Shown: piece by piece, positions 26,723 to 35,696 of the stretch
Position numbering within the stretch: position 1 is the stretch's first letter
Layout: every line of letters starts with the position of its first letter
DNA from: CAIYRG01 sp036273455
GTDB lineage: Bacteria; Pseudomonadota; Alphaproteobacteria; Micropepsales; Micropepsaceae
Length of the DNA stretch: 40,973 nucleotides
Assembly (NCBI GenBank): GCA_036273455.1
Contig: DASUHP010000034.1
Coordinates: 1 to 40,973 of the forward strand
Reading direction: 5' to 3'
Position numbers and translations under genes: made by a program
Notes under the pieces: generated by a model
Seen by the model: the letters and a program-made list of their open reading frames with translations, nothing else
What the model was told of the DNA's origin: nothing
Databases searched by the model: none

Positions 26723-28015
26723 TCAGGCGGCTTCCATGGGAATCATGCAGGGCTGTTCGACTACGCGACCTGACGCCGCAATCGCCTTTAATGCGCGCAG
26801 CACCGCGACATGCTGGGCTTCGTGGGTGATCATGACGATGGCCACCGGTTCGCCGGGAGCACGGCCGCGCTGGATCATGCTTTCGATCGAGACCAACTCG
26901 TTCGCGAGATGACGGGAAATCTCCGCCATCACGCCGGGAACATCCAGCACCTGAAAGCGCAGATAATAGGCGCTCATGCGTGCCTCAGCCGGTTCGCGCC
27001 GGGGCGGCAAGAGTTCGGCGGCAGGGCGGCCAAAGGCCGGTCCCAGCGCGCCGCGCGCAACATCGACGAGATCGGCCACAACGGCAGACGCTGTCGGACC
27101 GCGTCCAGCTCCCCGGCCCTGGAAAAAGAACGGTCCCGCTTCACCGGCATCGGCGGCAACCGCGTTGAAACTGGATTCAACATCGGCGAGCGGCGTACCG
27201 GCGGGAACCATCGCCGGGTTGACCAGCTGCTCGATGCCAGTGGACGTGCGCCGCGCGACGCCGAGCAATTTTATCCGGTACCCAAATTCACCGGCGAAGG
27301 CGATGTCGGCGGGCGCAATCCGGTCGATCCCGGTGATCCGCACACCATCGAGATCGGGCGCGGTCCCGAAGGCGAGGCTGGTCAGCAGCGTCAATTTATG
27401 AGCCGTGTCGCCGCCGCCGATATCCAGCGTCGGATCGGCCTCGGCATAGCCGAGGCGCTGCGCCTCGGCGAGGACGTCCGCGAAGGGCTGCCGGGTCGCT
27501 TCCATCTGGGTCAGGATGAAATTGCAGGTGCCGTTGAGGATGCCACGGACTGCGGAGATGTCGTACGAGATCAGCCCCTCGCGCAGAGACTTGACGATCG
27601 GAATTCCACCGCAAATTGCCGCTTCGAATTTCAGGGCCGCACCATGCCGTTCGGCCAGGGCTGCCAGTGATGCACCGTGGCGAGCCAGCAGGGCCTTGTT
27701 TGCAGTCACGACATGCTTCCTGCCGCGCAAGGCGCGCTCCACCAAAGCGCGCGCCGCACCTTCTTCGCCGCCAATCAGCTCGACCACGACGTCGACATCG
27801 TCGCGTTCAGCGAGCGCAAGCGCATCAGCTTCGAATGGGACCTGGGCGAGATCGACCCCGCGATCCTTGCGTGCATCACGGGCCGACACCGCGGTGATGC
27901 GAATGTCGCGTCCCGCGCGCCAGGAAAGGGAACGCGCCTGGTCGTGCAGCACTTTGGCGACGCCGCCACCGACGGTGCCCAGCCCGGCGATACCGACGCG
28001 CATGGCACCACTCAT
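26723..28015 (-). CDS. hom: Homoserine dehydrogenase
   Basis: A 430-residue NAD(P)-dependent enzyme reducing aspartate semialdehyde to homoserine, the branch point to threonine and methionine. The nucleotide-binding loop is VGIAGLGTVGGGVAKVL (residues about 6-22). The catalytic domain has the RGILNGTCNFILTQME segment, the YAEADPTLDIGGGDTAHKL motif and KLLGVA. A C-terminal ACT domain (about 345-425, LRFQVLDVPGVMAEISRHL) is the usual site of threonine feedback inhibition. The ATG at 28015 overlaps the aminotransferase stop (ATGA); the longer frame upstream lies inside that gene and is excluded. Confidence 0.96.
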   Translation of the reverse strand: MSGAMRVGIAGLGTVGGGVAKVLHDQARSLSWRAGRDIRITAVSARDARKDRGVDLAQVPFEADALALAERDDVDVVVELIGGEEGAARALVERALRGRKHVVTANKALLARHGASLAALAERHGAALKFEAAICGGIPIVKSLREGLISYDISAVRGILNGTCNFILTQMEATRQPFADVLAEAQRLGYAEADPTLDIGGGDTAHKLTLLTSLAFGTAPDLDGVRITGIDRIAPADIAFAGEFGYRIKLLGVARRTSTGIEQLVNPAMVPAGTPLADVESSFNAVAADAGEAGPFFFQGRGAGRGPTASAVVADLVDVARGALGPAFGRPAAELLPPRREPAEARMSAYYLRFQVLDVPGVMAEISRHLANELVSIESMIQRGRAPGEPVAIVMITHEAQHVAVLRALKAIAASGRVVEQPCMIPMEAA

Positions 28016-29223
28016 TTGGCCGCTTCCATCACACGCGAGTTGCGTCCGAAATCGAGGAAGCGCCGAACATTGCGCGCCGCCTGGCGAATGCGCTGCTCGT
28101 TTTCCACCAACGCGATGCGCACATAGCCTTCGCCATATTCGCCAAAGCCAACGCCCGGTGAGACTGCGACTTTGGCCTCCAGCAGCAGGCGCTTGGCGAA
28201 TTCCATCGACCCCAATTCGCGAAAACCTTCCGGGATCGGCGCCCAGGCAAACATGGACGCGGGCGGGCTTGGGATATGCCATCCCGCGCGCGCCATGCTG
28301 TCCACGAGAACATCGCGCCGCGATTTATAGGTTGCCCGGATTTCGCGCGCGCAATCCTGTGGTCCGTTCAATGCCGCTGCGGCAGCGACCTGGATCGGCG
28401 TGTACGCACCGTAATCGAGATAGGACTTGATCCGGGCAAGTGCGGCGATGAGCGTTTTGTTTCCCGCGGCAAAACCCATACGCCATCCAGGCATGGCATA
28501 GGTCTTGGATAGCGACTGGAACTCGATGGCAAGTTCGCGCGCCCCTTCGATCTGAAGGATCGACGGCGGCGGTCTCACTTCATCGAAATATGTGTCAGCG
28601 TAAGCAAGATCCGAAAGCACCCACATCTCATGCCGCTTCGCCAGCGCCACCACTTCGCGATAAAAGTCGAGCCCGACGATCTGCGCGGTCGGGTTGGATG
28701 GATAATTCACCACCATTGCCAGCGGCGACGGCTGGGAATGCCTGATCTCGTCCGTTGCCCGCGCGAGGAATTCATCCGGGTCGGTGGCGGGTACGTGACG
28801 AATGGCGGCGCCGGCAAGAATGAAGCCGAAGGCGTGAATCGGATAGGCCGGATTGGGCACCAGCACCACGTCGCCCGGCGCGGTGATGGCCTGGGCAATA
28901 TTGGCGAAGCCCTCTTTGGAGCCGAGCGTAGCAATGACTTCCGTCTCCGGATCGAGCGCGACGCCAAATCGGCGCAGATAATAGGTGCTCATCGCCTTGC
29001 GCAGGCCCTTTATCCCGCGCGACGCGGAATAGCGATTGGCGCGGGGGCCCCTCGCCGTCTCGACCAGCTTGTCCACGATATGGGCCGGCGTCGGCATATC
29101 GGGATTTCCCATGCCGAAATCGATGATGTCCTCGCCCCGCGCACGCGCTTCGGCTTTGAGCTTGTTGACCTGTTCGAAGATGTACGGGGGTAGCCGGCTG
29201 ATCCGGTGGAATTCGGTTTTCAT
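28012..29223 (-). CDS. alaC: AlaC-type glutamate-pyruvate aminotransferase
   Basis: A 403-residue fold-type I PLP enzyme. It aligns closely, from memory, with E. coli AlaC (about 412 residues): FHRISRLPPYIFEQVNKLK, GEDIIDFGMGNPD, YSASRGIKGLRKA, GSKEGFANI, VNYPSNPTAQ and SDLAYADTYFD. The PLP lysine is in FQSLSKTYAMPGWRMGF and the substrate Arg in YVRIALVENEQRIRQA. Database labels often call this group LL-diaminopimelate aminotransferase, but the succinylase pathway is usual in Proteobacteria, so alanine synthesis is the safer role. It overlaps hom by 4 nt and the upstream lipoprotein gene by 4 nt. Confidence 0.88.
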   Translation of the reverse strand: MKTEFHRISRLPPYIFEQVNKLKAEARARGEDIIDFGMGNPDMPTPAHIVDKLVETARGPRANRYSASRGIKGLRKAMSTYYLRRFGVALDPETEVIATLGSKEGFANIAQAITAPGDVVLVPNPAYPIHAFGFILAGAAIRHVPATDPDEFLARATDEIRHSQPSPLAMVVNYPSNPTAQIVGLDFYREVVALAKRHEMWVLSDLAYADTYFDEVRPPPSILQIEGARELAIEFQSLSKTYAMPGWRMGFAAGNKTLIAALARIKSYLDYGAYTPIQVAAAAALNGPQDCAREIRATYKSRRDVLVDSMARAGWHIPSPPASMFAWAPIPEGFRELGSMEFAKRLLLEAKVAVSPGVGFGEYGEGYVRIALVENEQRIRQAARNVRRFLDFGRNSRVMEAAK

Positions 29224-29519
29224 TGTTGGAACACGAATTGGGGTGGCGCCGGGACGGGTTGGGTGAAAGCTTCGCCGCGAACGCTGTCCGCCGCAGATTG
29301 CGTGGTGCCCCGGTCCTGGGAGAGCTGGCCAATTGCGGCCTGATCGGTGTCGTAAGGTGTCGGCGCCGGCGGATCGGGTATGGTGCCCAGGTCGCGATAG
29401 GTCACCGGGCCCCGGGTTTCGAGCTTCGGCAGCGGCATACCCGCAATATCGGGCAGTTTTGTGCAGCCGGCCGACAGGAGCACAACTGCCAGCGCAGCCA
29501 GGCAGTGATTCACCGACAT
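29220..29519 (-). CDS. Small lipoprotein at the head of the alaC-hom operon
   Basis: A 99-residue predicted lipoprotein. The signal ends in lipobox LLSAGC (Cys19). The mature part is Pro/Gln/Thr-rich with no domain I recognise (LPDIAGMPLPKLETRGPVTY and a PAPPQFVF-type end). The start ATG at 29517-29519 has GAAAGG at 8 nt; a longer frame reaches 29585 through another ATG at 29537. Its stop overlaps the alaC start (ATGA), linking an envelope lipoprotein to amino-acid genes. The function is unknown. Confidence 0.7.
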   Translation of the reverse strand: MSVNHCLAALAVVLLSAGCTKLPDIAGMPLPKLETRGPVTYRDLGTIPDPPAPTPYDTDQAAIGQLSQDRGTTQSAADSVRGEAFTQPVPAPPQFVFQQ

Positions 29520-29684
29520 CCAATTACCTTTCGCCATGCGATCCAAATCAGCGCCTGGCCCCAACAGATATACCGGCGCGTTCATATGCTTCCAAGCCGT
29601 CCTCGCGGACTGGCTTTTGGCCCTTTCGCCAGTCTGCTGCAGGTCCCATATTCAACAAGGTCACCGACTCAACTCCAAACCAAT

Positions 29685-31592
29685 ATGGCTAAAAAAAGCG
29701 ATAACAAATCCGGCCATGCCGCGACCTCACCGCGCCCTTCCGCCGCCATTCCGAAACCGGCGCCCGAGAATCCGTATCGCATTACAGATGCACAGGCATT
29801 CGGCAGAAACATGGCCAAGGTCGCGGCAAGGAGCCAGCAATTGGCCGGACAGTTTCTCGCGCGGCAGACCCACCGGCTTGGACAGGAGCCATTCGACCCA
29901 CTGAATATCAGCGGCGCCTGGTTCGCGCTGATCAGGCAGATGGCAGCGAATCCCACGGCGGTCCTGAATGCGCAGTTTGAGCTGTGGCGGGATTACGCCA
30001 CGCTTCTGCAACGGACAGCCGAACGGGCTGGGGGCAAGAAAGTAGAGCCGGTCGTCGCGCCGCCGCCGGGCGACCGCCGGTTTCGCCATTCCGACTGGCA
30101 GGACAACCAGGTCTTCGATTTCATCAAGCAGTCCTATCTTCTCACCGCGAACTGGCTCCAGCGCACGGCCGCGGGAGTGCCGGGTATGGATGAGCGCACG
30201 CAGAACCGCGCAGTGTTTTATGCGCGGCAGTTTGCCGATGCGATCGCGCCGTCCAATTTCGTGCTGACAAATCCCGAAGTGCTGCGCGAAACATTGAGCA
30301 GCAACGGCGAGAACCTCGTCCGCGGCCTGGATAATCTTCTGACCGACCTGGAGCGCGGCCAGGGAGAACTCTCAATTCGCCAGACCTCGGGAAATTTTGT
30401 CCTCGGCAAAGACATTGCCGTGACTGCAGGCAAAGTGGTGTTCCGCAATGAGCTGTTCGAATTGCTGCAATATGCTCCGTCGACGGAAACCGTACATCGC
30501 GTACCGCTGCTGATCTTCCCGCCATGGATCAACAAATTCTACATCCTCGATCTGCGCCAGGAGAATTCCTTCGTGAAATGGGCGGTCGGCCGCGGCTACA
30601 CCGTATTCGTGGTGTCATGGGTCAATCCCGGCCCGGCGCTGGCCGACAAGGGCTTCGAGGATTATATGCGCAACGGGATATTCGTGGCGCTGGACGCGGT
30701 CGAGCAGGCAACCGGCGAGCGGAAGGCCAATCTCATCGGCTATTGCATTGCCGGCACGCTGCTTGGCGCGACGCTCGCCTATAGCGCGGCGACCGGCGAG
30801 TACAGGGACCGCTTCAATTCTGCGACATTTTTTGCGGCGCAAGCCGATTTCGAGAAATCCGGCGATTTGCAGGTCTTCGTCGATGACGAACAACTCGTGG
30901 CACTGGAGCAGCAGATGCGCGCCAGTGGCGGGGTGTTGGAAGGATCGAAGATGGCGATGACCTTCAACATGCTGCGCGCCAATGACCTGATCTGGTCCTT
31001 TGTGGTGAATAATTATCTGCTGGGCCGCGAGCCGGTACCGTTCGATCTCCTGTACTGGAATTCCGACACCACGCGCATGCCGTTGAAATTGCATCTGACA
31101 TATTTGCGCGAGTGCTACCGCAACAATGCACTGGCCGAAATGCGCATGAACCTGGCCGGCCAAGTGCTGGATCTGAAGAAAATTGAAACACCGGCATTCT
31201 TTCAGGCGGCGCGCGAGGACCATATTGCCCCCGCCGTTTCGGTTTACCGGGGCGCCAAACTGTTCGGCGGCGAAGTCACGTATATGCTGGCCGGATCGGG
31301 GCACATCGCCGGCGTGGTCAATCCGCCGGTGGCGATGAAGTACCAGCATTGGACCAATGAGGCGCTGCCGGCGACGCTGGAATTGTGGCGCGCAGGCGCC
31401 ACTGAACATGCCGGTTCATGGTGGCCCTATTGGGATTCGTGGCTGTCGCCGCGTTCCGGCGATCAGGTCCCGGCGCGCCGGCCCGGTGATGGCGAGCTTG
31501 AGATTCTGGGCGACGCGCCGGGGACCTATGTGCACACCAAGGCCGGCGGGTTGAATACCGAACCCAAACCCAAACGCCGCAAGGCCGCGTAA
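29685..31592 (+). CDS. phaC: Class I poly(3-hydroxyalkanoate) synthase
   Basis: A 635-residue PHA synthase that polymerises (R)-3-hydroxyacyl-CoA on the surface of storage granules. The N-terminal PhaC domain (about 110-280) precedes an alpha/beta-hydrolase core. The catalytic Cys (about 354) lies in GYCIAGT, a lipase-like box whose fifth residue is Ala instead of the more usual Gly. The general base His is in GSGHIAGVVN (about 540) and the Asp in AREDHIAP (about 511). LIFPPWINKFYILDL and YWNSDTTRMP are class I signatures. The C terminus is Lys/Arg-rich. The ATG at 29685 lacks an evident Shine-Dalgarno sequence. No phaA, phaB, phaR or phasin gene is adjacent. It converges directly on the threonine aldolase gene with no gap. 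Confidence 0.94.
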   Translation: MAKKSDNKSGHAATSPRPSAAIPKPAPENPYRITDAQAFGRNMAKVAARSQQLAGQFLARQTHRLGQEPFDPLNISGAWFALIRQMAANPTAVLNAQFELWRDYATLLQRTAERAGGKKVEPVVAPPPGDRRFRHSDWQDNQVFDFIKQSYLLTANWLQRTAAGVPGMDERTQNRAVFYARQFADAIAPSNFVLTNPEVLRETLSSNGENLVRGLDNLLTDLERGQGELSIRQTSGNFVLGKDIAVTAGKVVFRNELFELLQYAPSTETVHRVPLLIFPPWINKFYILDLRQENSFVKWAVGRGYTVFVVSWVNPGPALADKGFEDYMRNGIFVALDAVEQATGERKANLIGYCIAGTLLGATLAYSAATGEYRDRFNSATFFAAQADFEKSGDLQVFVDDEQLVALEQQMRASGGVLEGSKMAMTFNMLRANDLIWSFVVNNYLLGREPVPFDLLYWNSDTTRMPLKLHLTYLRECYRNNALAEMRMNLAGQVLDLKKIETPAFFQAAREDHIAPAVSVYRGAKLFGGEVTYMLAGSGHIAGVVNPPVAMKYQHWTNEALPATLELWRAGATEHAGSWWPYWDSWLSPRSGDQVPARRPGDGELEILGDAPGTYVHTKAGGLNTEPKPKRRKAA

Positions 31593-32630
31593 CTAGCCGG
31601 CGAAAACCTCAGCGAGGGCTTCCGCAGCGCGGGTACAATCGTTGCGGCTGACATTCAGATGAGTCACAGCGCGCAGCTTCTTGCGACCGAACACCGATAG
31701 CAGCACGCCGGATTTCCGCGCGCGCTGTGCGAGTTCAGCGGCATCGGGTGCGGAGGGCGCGAGATTGATGATGATGATATTGCTCTGCACCGTTTTCAGA
31801 TCGAGGCTCACGCCCGGAGCATCGTAAATTCTTTCCGCGATCAGCCGCGCATTGGCGTGATCCTCACCAAGCCTGCCGATATTGTGGTCGAGCGCATATA
31901 GACCTGCGGCAGCGATGATACCTGCCTGTCGCATGGCGCCGCCAAACATCCGGCGCACACGGACAGCCCGCTGCATATCCGCCTTGTTGCCTGCAATCAT
32001 GCTGCCGATCGGGCAGCCGAGTCCCTTGGAGAGCGCCACGGACACGACATCGAATGGCGCCGCGAGTTCGGCCACGGATAATCCACTCGCCGCTGCGGCA
32101 TTGAAAAGCCTTGCGCCGTCGAGATAGCTGCGGATGCCCACGGCGCGCGCCGCAGCGCAAATCGCTTTGGCGTCTTCCTGCGGAAACACGAGCCCGCCGC
32201 AGCGATTATGGGTATTCTCCACGGCCACCATCGTGGTCGGCGGAAACAGCATATGACCGGACGGCTTTACCGCGGCGCGAAATTCATCCGCGGTGAACAG
32301 ACCGTCTTTTCCCACTGTGGTAAACTGCACGCCTGAATTCGCAGCACCCGCTCCGGCTTCGTGCCAGACCATATGCGTCTCATCGGCCAGGGTGACATCA
32401 TCGCCGTGGCGGGTCAGCAGTTTGAGCGCAATCTGATTGGCCATCGTGCCGCTCGGCAGAAACAGCGAAGCCTCTTTGCCGAGCATGGTTGCGACTCGTT
32501 CCTGCAGCAGGTTGACGGTCGGATCTTCGCCATACTGATCGTCGCCAACCTCCGCCGCGGCCATGGCACGGCGCATCGCCTCGGACGGACGCGTGACAGT
32601 GTCGGAGCGGAGATCGATGAAATCACTCAT
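31593..32630 (-). CDS. ltaE: Low-specificity L-threonine aldolase
   Basis: A 345-residue PLP enzyme cleaving threonine or allo-threonine to glycine and acetaldehyde. The N terminus FIDLRSDTVTRPSEAMRRAM is the family hallmark, followed by VGDDQYGEDPTVN, FLPSGTMANQIAL and THMVWHEAGA. The aspartate contacting PLP is in SYLDGARLFNAA and the Schiff-base lysine in VALSKGLGCPIGSMI. The C-terminal domain ends in AVTHLNVSRND. I use the ATG at 32630; a TTG three codons earlier overlaps the stop of the upstream permease gene, so that start would give direct coupling. Substrate stereochemistry (L versus D) is assigned from family resemblance only. Confidence 0.92.
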   Translation of the reverse strand: MSDFIDLRSDTVTRPSEAMRRAMAAAEVGDDQYGEDPTVNLLQERVATMLGKEASLFLPSGTMANQIALKLLTRHGDDVTLADETHMVWHEAGAGAANSGVQFTTVGKDGLFTADEFRAAVKPSGHMLFPPTTMVAVENTHNRCGGLVFPQEDAKAICAAARAVGIRSYLDGARLFNAAAASGLSVAELAAPFDVVSVALSKGLGCPIGSMIAGNKADMQRAVRVRRMFGGAMRQAGIIAAAGLYALDHNIGRLGEDHANARLIAERIYDAPGVSLDLKTVQSNIIIINLAPSAPDAAELAQRARKSGVLLSVFGRKKLRAVTHLNVSRNDCTRAAEALAEVFAG

Positions 32631-32635
32631 GACAA

Positions 32636-33556
32636 TCAAGCCGTTTGGGGAACGACGGAATAGACGTCAGCCGGCGTGAGCACAACGCCGATCAGCAGCC
32701 GCAACGCGATGCCAAGGATCAGGATCGCCAATGCGGCACGCATTTCTTCGCCACGCAATCGCGAGCCGATGCGGATTCCCATCTGTGCGCCGAGAACGCC
32801 GCCGATGATCAGCAGGCCGGCGAGGACGATGTCCACCGTGTGATCCGATACCGCGTGCAATAGCGTTGCCATCGCCGCGACAAAGAACACCTGAAATTGC
32901 GATGTTCCGACCGCAATATCGGTGCGCATGCGCAACAGATAAATCTTGGCCGGAATCAGCATGAACGCGCCACCGGTGCCGAGGATCGCGGTCAACACGC
33001 CCACCGACAATCCGAGCACGACGACAGGAATCGCGGAAATATACAACCGGGAGCGGCGGAAGCGCATTTTCAGCGGCAGATTGTGGATCCAGTTGTGCTG
33101 GCCCGGCTGATGACTGGGGATGGGCACGCCTCTGCGCGCGGCGAGAATGACCTGAATGCTTTCCTTCAGCATCAGGCCACCAATCGAGGTCAGAAGCAGC
33201 ACGTAGCCAAACTCGACCACGAAATCGAGCAGACCCAGTCGTTGCAGCACATTGAACACCAAAACTCCGAGACTCGATCCCGCGAGCCCGCCCACCAGCA
33301 ATACCAGTCCCATTTTGTAATCGACACTATGCTTCGCGCCCTGGGACAATGCGCCAACGAAAGATGCCGCCGAAATCGGGCTGGCCTGCGTCGCAACGGC
33401 GATCGCCGGGGGAATGCCGTAGAAAATCAGCAGCGGAGTCATGACAAAGCCGCCACCGACGCCGAGCATTCCCGCGAGGAAACCAACGGCCACACCCATG
33501 GAAAGAATCATCGCCCAATTGACCGAGGTCTGCGCGACGGGAAGGTAGATCTCCAT
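32636..33556 (-). CDS. TauE/SafE-family membrane permease
   Basis: A 306-residue inner-membrane protein with about eight helices in two inverted repeats. Repeat 1 holds VGFLAGMLGVGGGFVMTPLLI (within residues 23-45) and repeat 2 VLTAILGTGGAFMLIPAKI. The paired GxGGG/GTGGA motifs mark the TauE/SafE family, which moves sulfonates, sulfite, sulfoacetate or related organic anions. A hydrophilic loop with RRGVPIPSHQPGQHNW separates the halves. The substrate cannot be told. It lies 5 nt upstream of the threonine aldolase start and 18 nt downstream of argC, so the three minus-strand genes may be co-transcribed without obvious pathway logic. Confidence 0.88.
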   Translation of the reverse strand: MEIYLPVAQTSVNWAMILSMGVAVGFLAGMLGVGGGFVMTPLLIFYGIPPAIAVATQASPISAASFVGALSQGAKHSVDYKMGLVLLVGGLAGSSLGVLVFNVLQRLGLLDFVVEFGYVLLLTSIGGLMLKESIQVILAARRGVPIPSHQPGQHNWIHNLPLKMRFRRSRLYISAIPVVVLGLSVGVLTAILGTGGAFMLIPAKIYLLRMRTDIAVGTSQFQVFFVAAMATLLHAVSDHTVDIVLAGLLIIGGVLGAQMGIRIGSRLRGEEMRAALAILILGIALRLLIGVVLTPADVYSVVPQTA

Positions 33557-33574
33557 CTCAGGCTGTACCCGCGG

Positions 33575-34528
33575 TCAAAGCATCAATCCCCGGGTCTCCG
33601 GCCAGCCCAGCATCGCATTCAGATTTTGCGCGCAGGCGCCGGCCGCACCCTTGCCGAGATTGTCCAACAGCGCAACCACCCTCGCCTGCCGCCGCGCCTC
33701 ATTGCCAAAGACATAGATTCGCAGCCGGTCGGTATCTCTCAATTCCTCGGCGTCGAGAGTTTTCCGGGCTGACGCTTCTTCGGGGCCGATGACTTCGATC
33801 AGCGGTTCATTCGCGTAACAGTCAGCCAGAGCGGAGTGTATCGCCTTGACGGAAGGATCGCCCGGGACCGCCCACAATTGCAGCGGCACTTCCACCAGCA
33901 TGCCACGGTAAAACCGGCCGACCGAGGGCGCGAATAATGGCCGGTGATTCAGGCCGGAATGAAGCTGCATTTCCGGCACATGCTTATGTTCCATCTGCAT
34001 GGCATAAATCCGGAATGTCTCGCGCGTGAAATTGGGCGCAATTTCGTTTTCGAATTCCGCAATCATCTCGCGGCCGCCGCCGGAATAGCCGGAAACCGCA
34101 TTGCAACTCGCGGGATAGTCGGCGGGCAGAAGCTTTTCGCGCAGCAGTGGCCGCGTGATGGCGAGGAATCCGGTCGAGTAGCATCCGGGATTGCTGACGC
34201 GCTTTGCCGCCCGTAATTCGCCGCGGCGGTTTTTCTCCAGTTCCGGAAATCCATAGACCCAGCCGCCCGCCACGCGGTGCGCAGAGCTGGCGTCGATCAC
34301 CCGCACGGCCGGATTTTCGATCAGCGAGACAGCTTCGCGCGCCGCTGCATCCGGCAGGCAGAGAATGACGATGTCCGCCTCGTTCAGCGCCGATTTTCTC
34401 GCTGCAGGGTCTTTGCGCAGCCCGTCATCGAGCGCAATGAGATCAATTTCGGCGCAAGTTTTCAGACGGTCGCGGATTTCGAGGCCCGTTGTCCCTGCGG
34501 CGCCATCGATAAAAAGCCTGACCGTCAT
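33575..34528 (-). CDS. argC: N-acetyl-gamma-glutamyl-phosphate reductase, type 2
   Basis: A 317-residue arginine-biosynthesis enzyme reducing N-acetylglutamyl phosphate to the semialdehyde. The short NADP-binding N terminus (FIDGAAGTTGLEIRDRL) and total length mark the type 2 ArgC group, shorter than the 340-350-residue type 1. The catalytic Cys116 lies in RVSNPGCYSTGF. NAVSGYSGGGREMI and a late GLNHRPLFAPSVG segment follow. The ATG at 34526-34528 starts the conserved part; an in-frame extension to 34621 is not conserved-looking and overlaps the divergent promoter region. It is divergent from the DUF805 gene. Confidence 0.94.
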   Translation of the reverse strand: MTVRLFIDGAAGTTGLEIRDRLKTCAEIDLIALDDGLRKDPAARKSALNEADIVILCLPDAAAREAVSLIENPAVRVIDASSAHRVAGGWVYGFPELEKNRRGELRAAKRVSNPGCYSTGFLAITRPLLREKLLPADYPASCNAVSGYSGGGREMIAEFENEIAPNFTRETFRIYAMQMEHKHVPEMQLHSGLNHRPLFAPSVGRFYRGMLVEVPLQLWAVPGDPSVKAIHSALADCYANEPLIEVIGPEEASARKTLDAEELRDTDRLRIYVFGNEARRQARVVALLDNLGKGAAGACAQNLNAMLGWPETRGLML

Positions 34529-34620
34529 GAGTCTTAAGTCCAAGGTTGACAGGAATTCGCGCACGCTCTTACCTCGCATGGCCGGGGGCAACAAGAGCAC
34601 GCCCCATGCCGGAGGAGACA

Positions 34621-35067
34621 ATGGATTTGAACATTTCGCCCCGAATGTTTAAGCGCGCGCTCCTGGAGCACTATTTCGACTTTCACGGGCGCGCGTCCCG
34701 GGCCGAATTCTGGAATTACATTGTCATATATCTGGCGGTCATGGCGTTCGCCGAGATGCTTGTCTATATGGCGCCGATTTCCCTGCTGCGAATGGCGCTG
34801 ACCGTCTGGTCGATCGGCTGTTTCCTGCCCACCATTGGCGTTGCCATTCGCCGGCTGCATGATTTGAACCGCAGCGGCTGGTGGCTCGTGGTCCCCCTCG
34901 TCCCTGCACTCCTTCTCGGGCTGCTGTTCTTCTGGTTCTGGCCCGTCACGCTGTTGCTCGCCACCGCGATGCTCGCCGCCATCACATACCTTCTTTATCT
35001 CTATGTTCAGCCCGGAATGGCCGAAGAGAATCGCTTTGGCCCCGCGCCGCAGCTTGCCCCTGCCTAA
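34621..35067 (+). CDS. DUF805 family membrane protein
   Basis: A 148-residue inner-membrane protein with four hydrophobic helices (roughly residues 28-48, 52-72, 88-108 and 110-130). The DUF805 signatures are FDFHGRASRAEFWNYIV near residues 19-35 and IGVAIRRLHDLNRSGWWLV near 71-89. The family has no established function. A textbook Shine-Dalgarno (GGAGGAGACA) precedes the ATG at 34621, so the longer upstream frame is rejected. Its last codon overlaps the convergent methyltransferase-like gene by 4 nt. Confidence 0.88.
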   Translation: MDLNISPRMFKRALLEHYFDFHGRASRAEFWNYIVIYLAVMAFAEMLVYMAPISLLRMALTVWSIGCFLPTIGVAIRRLHDLNRSGWWLVVPLVPALLLGLLFFWFWPVTLLLATAMLAAITYLLYLYVQPGMAEENRFGPAPQLAPA

Positions 35068-35636
35068 AAGACAAATGGAATAAGCATCCGGGTACGTCGC
35101 ATATAGCCGGGATAACTGTCGGGGAATGTTTGCAGCATGAGCTGCTCTTCTTTTCTTGCGGCGTAGAGGAACTGGCCCGCATTCACGGCAAAGAAGATGA
35201 ACCACCACAGGCTGATGGCAAGCCCGGAGCCCAGCATCGCCAGCAGAACACCGGAATAGATCGGATGCCGGACCTGGGCATAGGGGCCACTGGTCACGAG
35301 CTGTGGATTTTCCTTGAGTGACATGGGCATGCCCCAGTTGGTGCCGATCACGATCCGCGCCCAGACCGCATAAGCGAGCCCCAGAATGCAGAGGACGAGT
35401 CCGATCAGTCCGACCGTTGGACTCGCCAGAGTCGCGGCGCCCGGGCGGAGAAGTTCATGGCCCCAACGGCTCACCAGCAATGCCACCAGAACCACCGCGA
35501 TTCCGACGCGCCACGGCATCTGTGTCCACAAGGCACGGCGCGAAGCCGTCTTTTTGGCCCGCAATGAGCCGATCAGCCAGACAAGGCAGAAGAGCAGCCA
35601 CAGACCGCCGGCAATGCGCTGGTAAAGCAGGATCAT
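35064..35636 (-). CDS. Isoprenylcysteine carboxyl methyltransferase-like membrane protein
   Basis: A 190-residue membrane protein with four to five helices of the ICMT/phospholipid-methyltransferase superfamily. The C-terminal cofactor region reads VTSGPYAQVRHPIYSGVLLAML, then AARKEEQLMLQTFPDSYPGYMRRTRMLIPF. The RHP motif and the E-x8-F-x3-Y-x2-Y pattern are the SAM-site hallmarks. Bacterial members methylate unknown lipids or small isoprenoid acceptors. The ATG at 35634-35636 has GGAGAAAACC upstream, so the longer frame to 35693 is rejected. It is divergent from the HAD gene across 60 nt. Confidence 0.82.
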   Translation of the reverse strand: MILLYQRIAGGLWLLFCLVWLIGSLRAKKTASRRALWTQMPWRVGIAVVLVALLVSRWGHELLRPGAATLASPTVGLIGLVLCILGLAYAVWARIVIGTNWGMPMSLKENPQLVTSGPYAQVRHPIYSGVLLAMLGSGLAISLWWFIFFAVNAGQFLYAARKEEQLMLQTFPDSYPGYMRRTRMLIPFVF

Positions 35637-35696
35637 GGTTTTCTCCGATTCCGCTTCGGCCCCAAATCCCGCTACACTGCTCCCGGGAGACAAACC

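Noticed and set aside
29594..29616. Stem with a one-base bulge followed by TTTT, possible terminator
   Set aside because: It lies in the divergent region between the lipoprotein gene and phaC, where no plus-strand transcript is expected to end; the match is probably chance.
29223..29684. N-terminal extension of PhaC
   Set aside because: It is antisense to the lipoprotein gene and its promoter region and unlike any PHA synthase N terminus.
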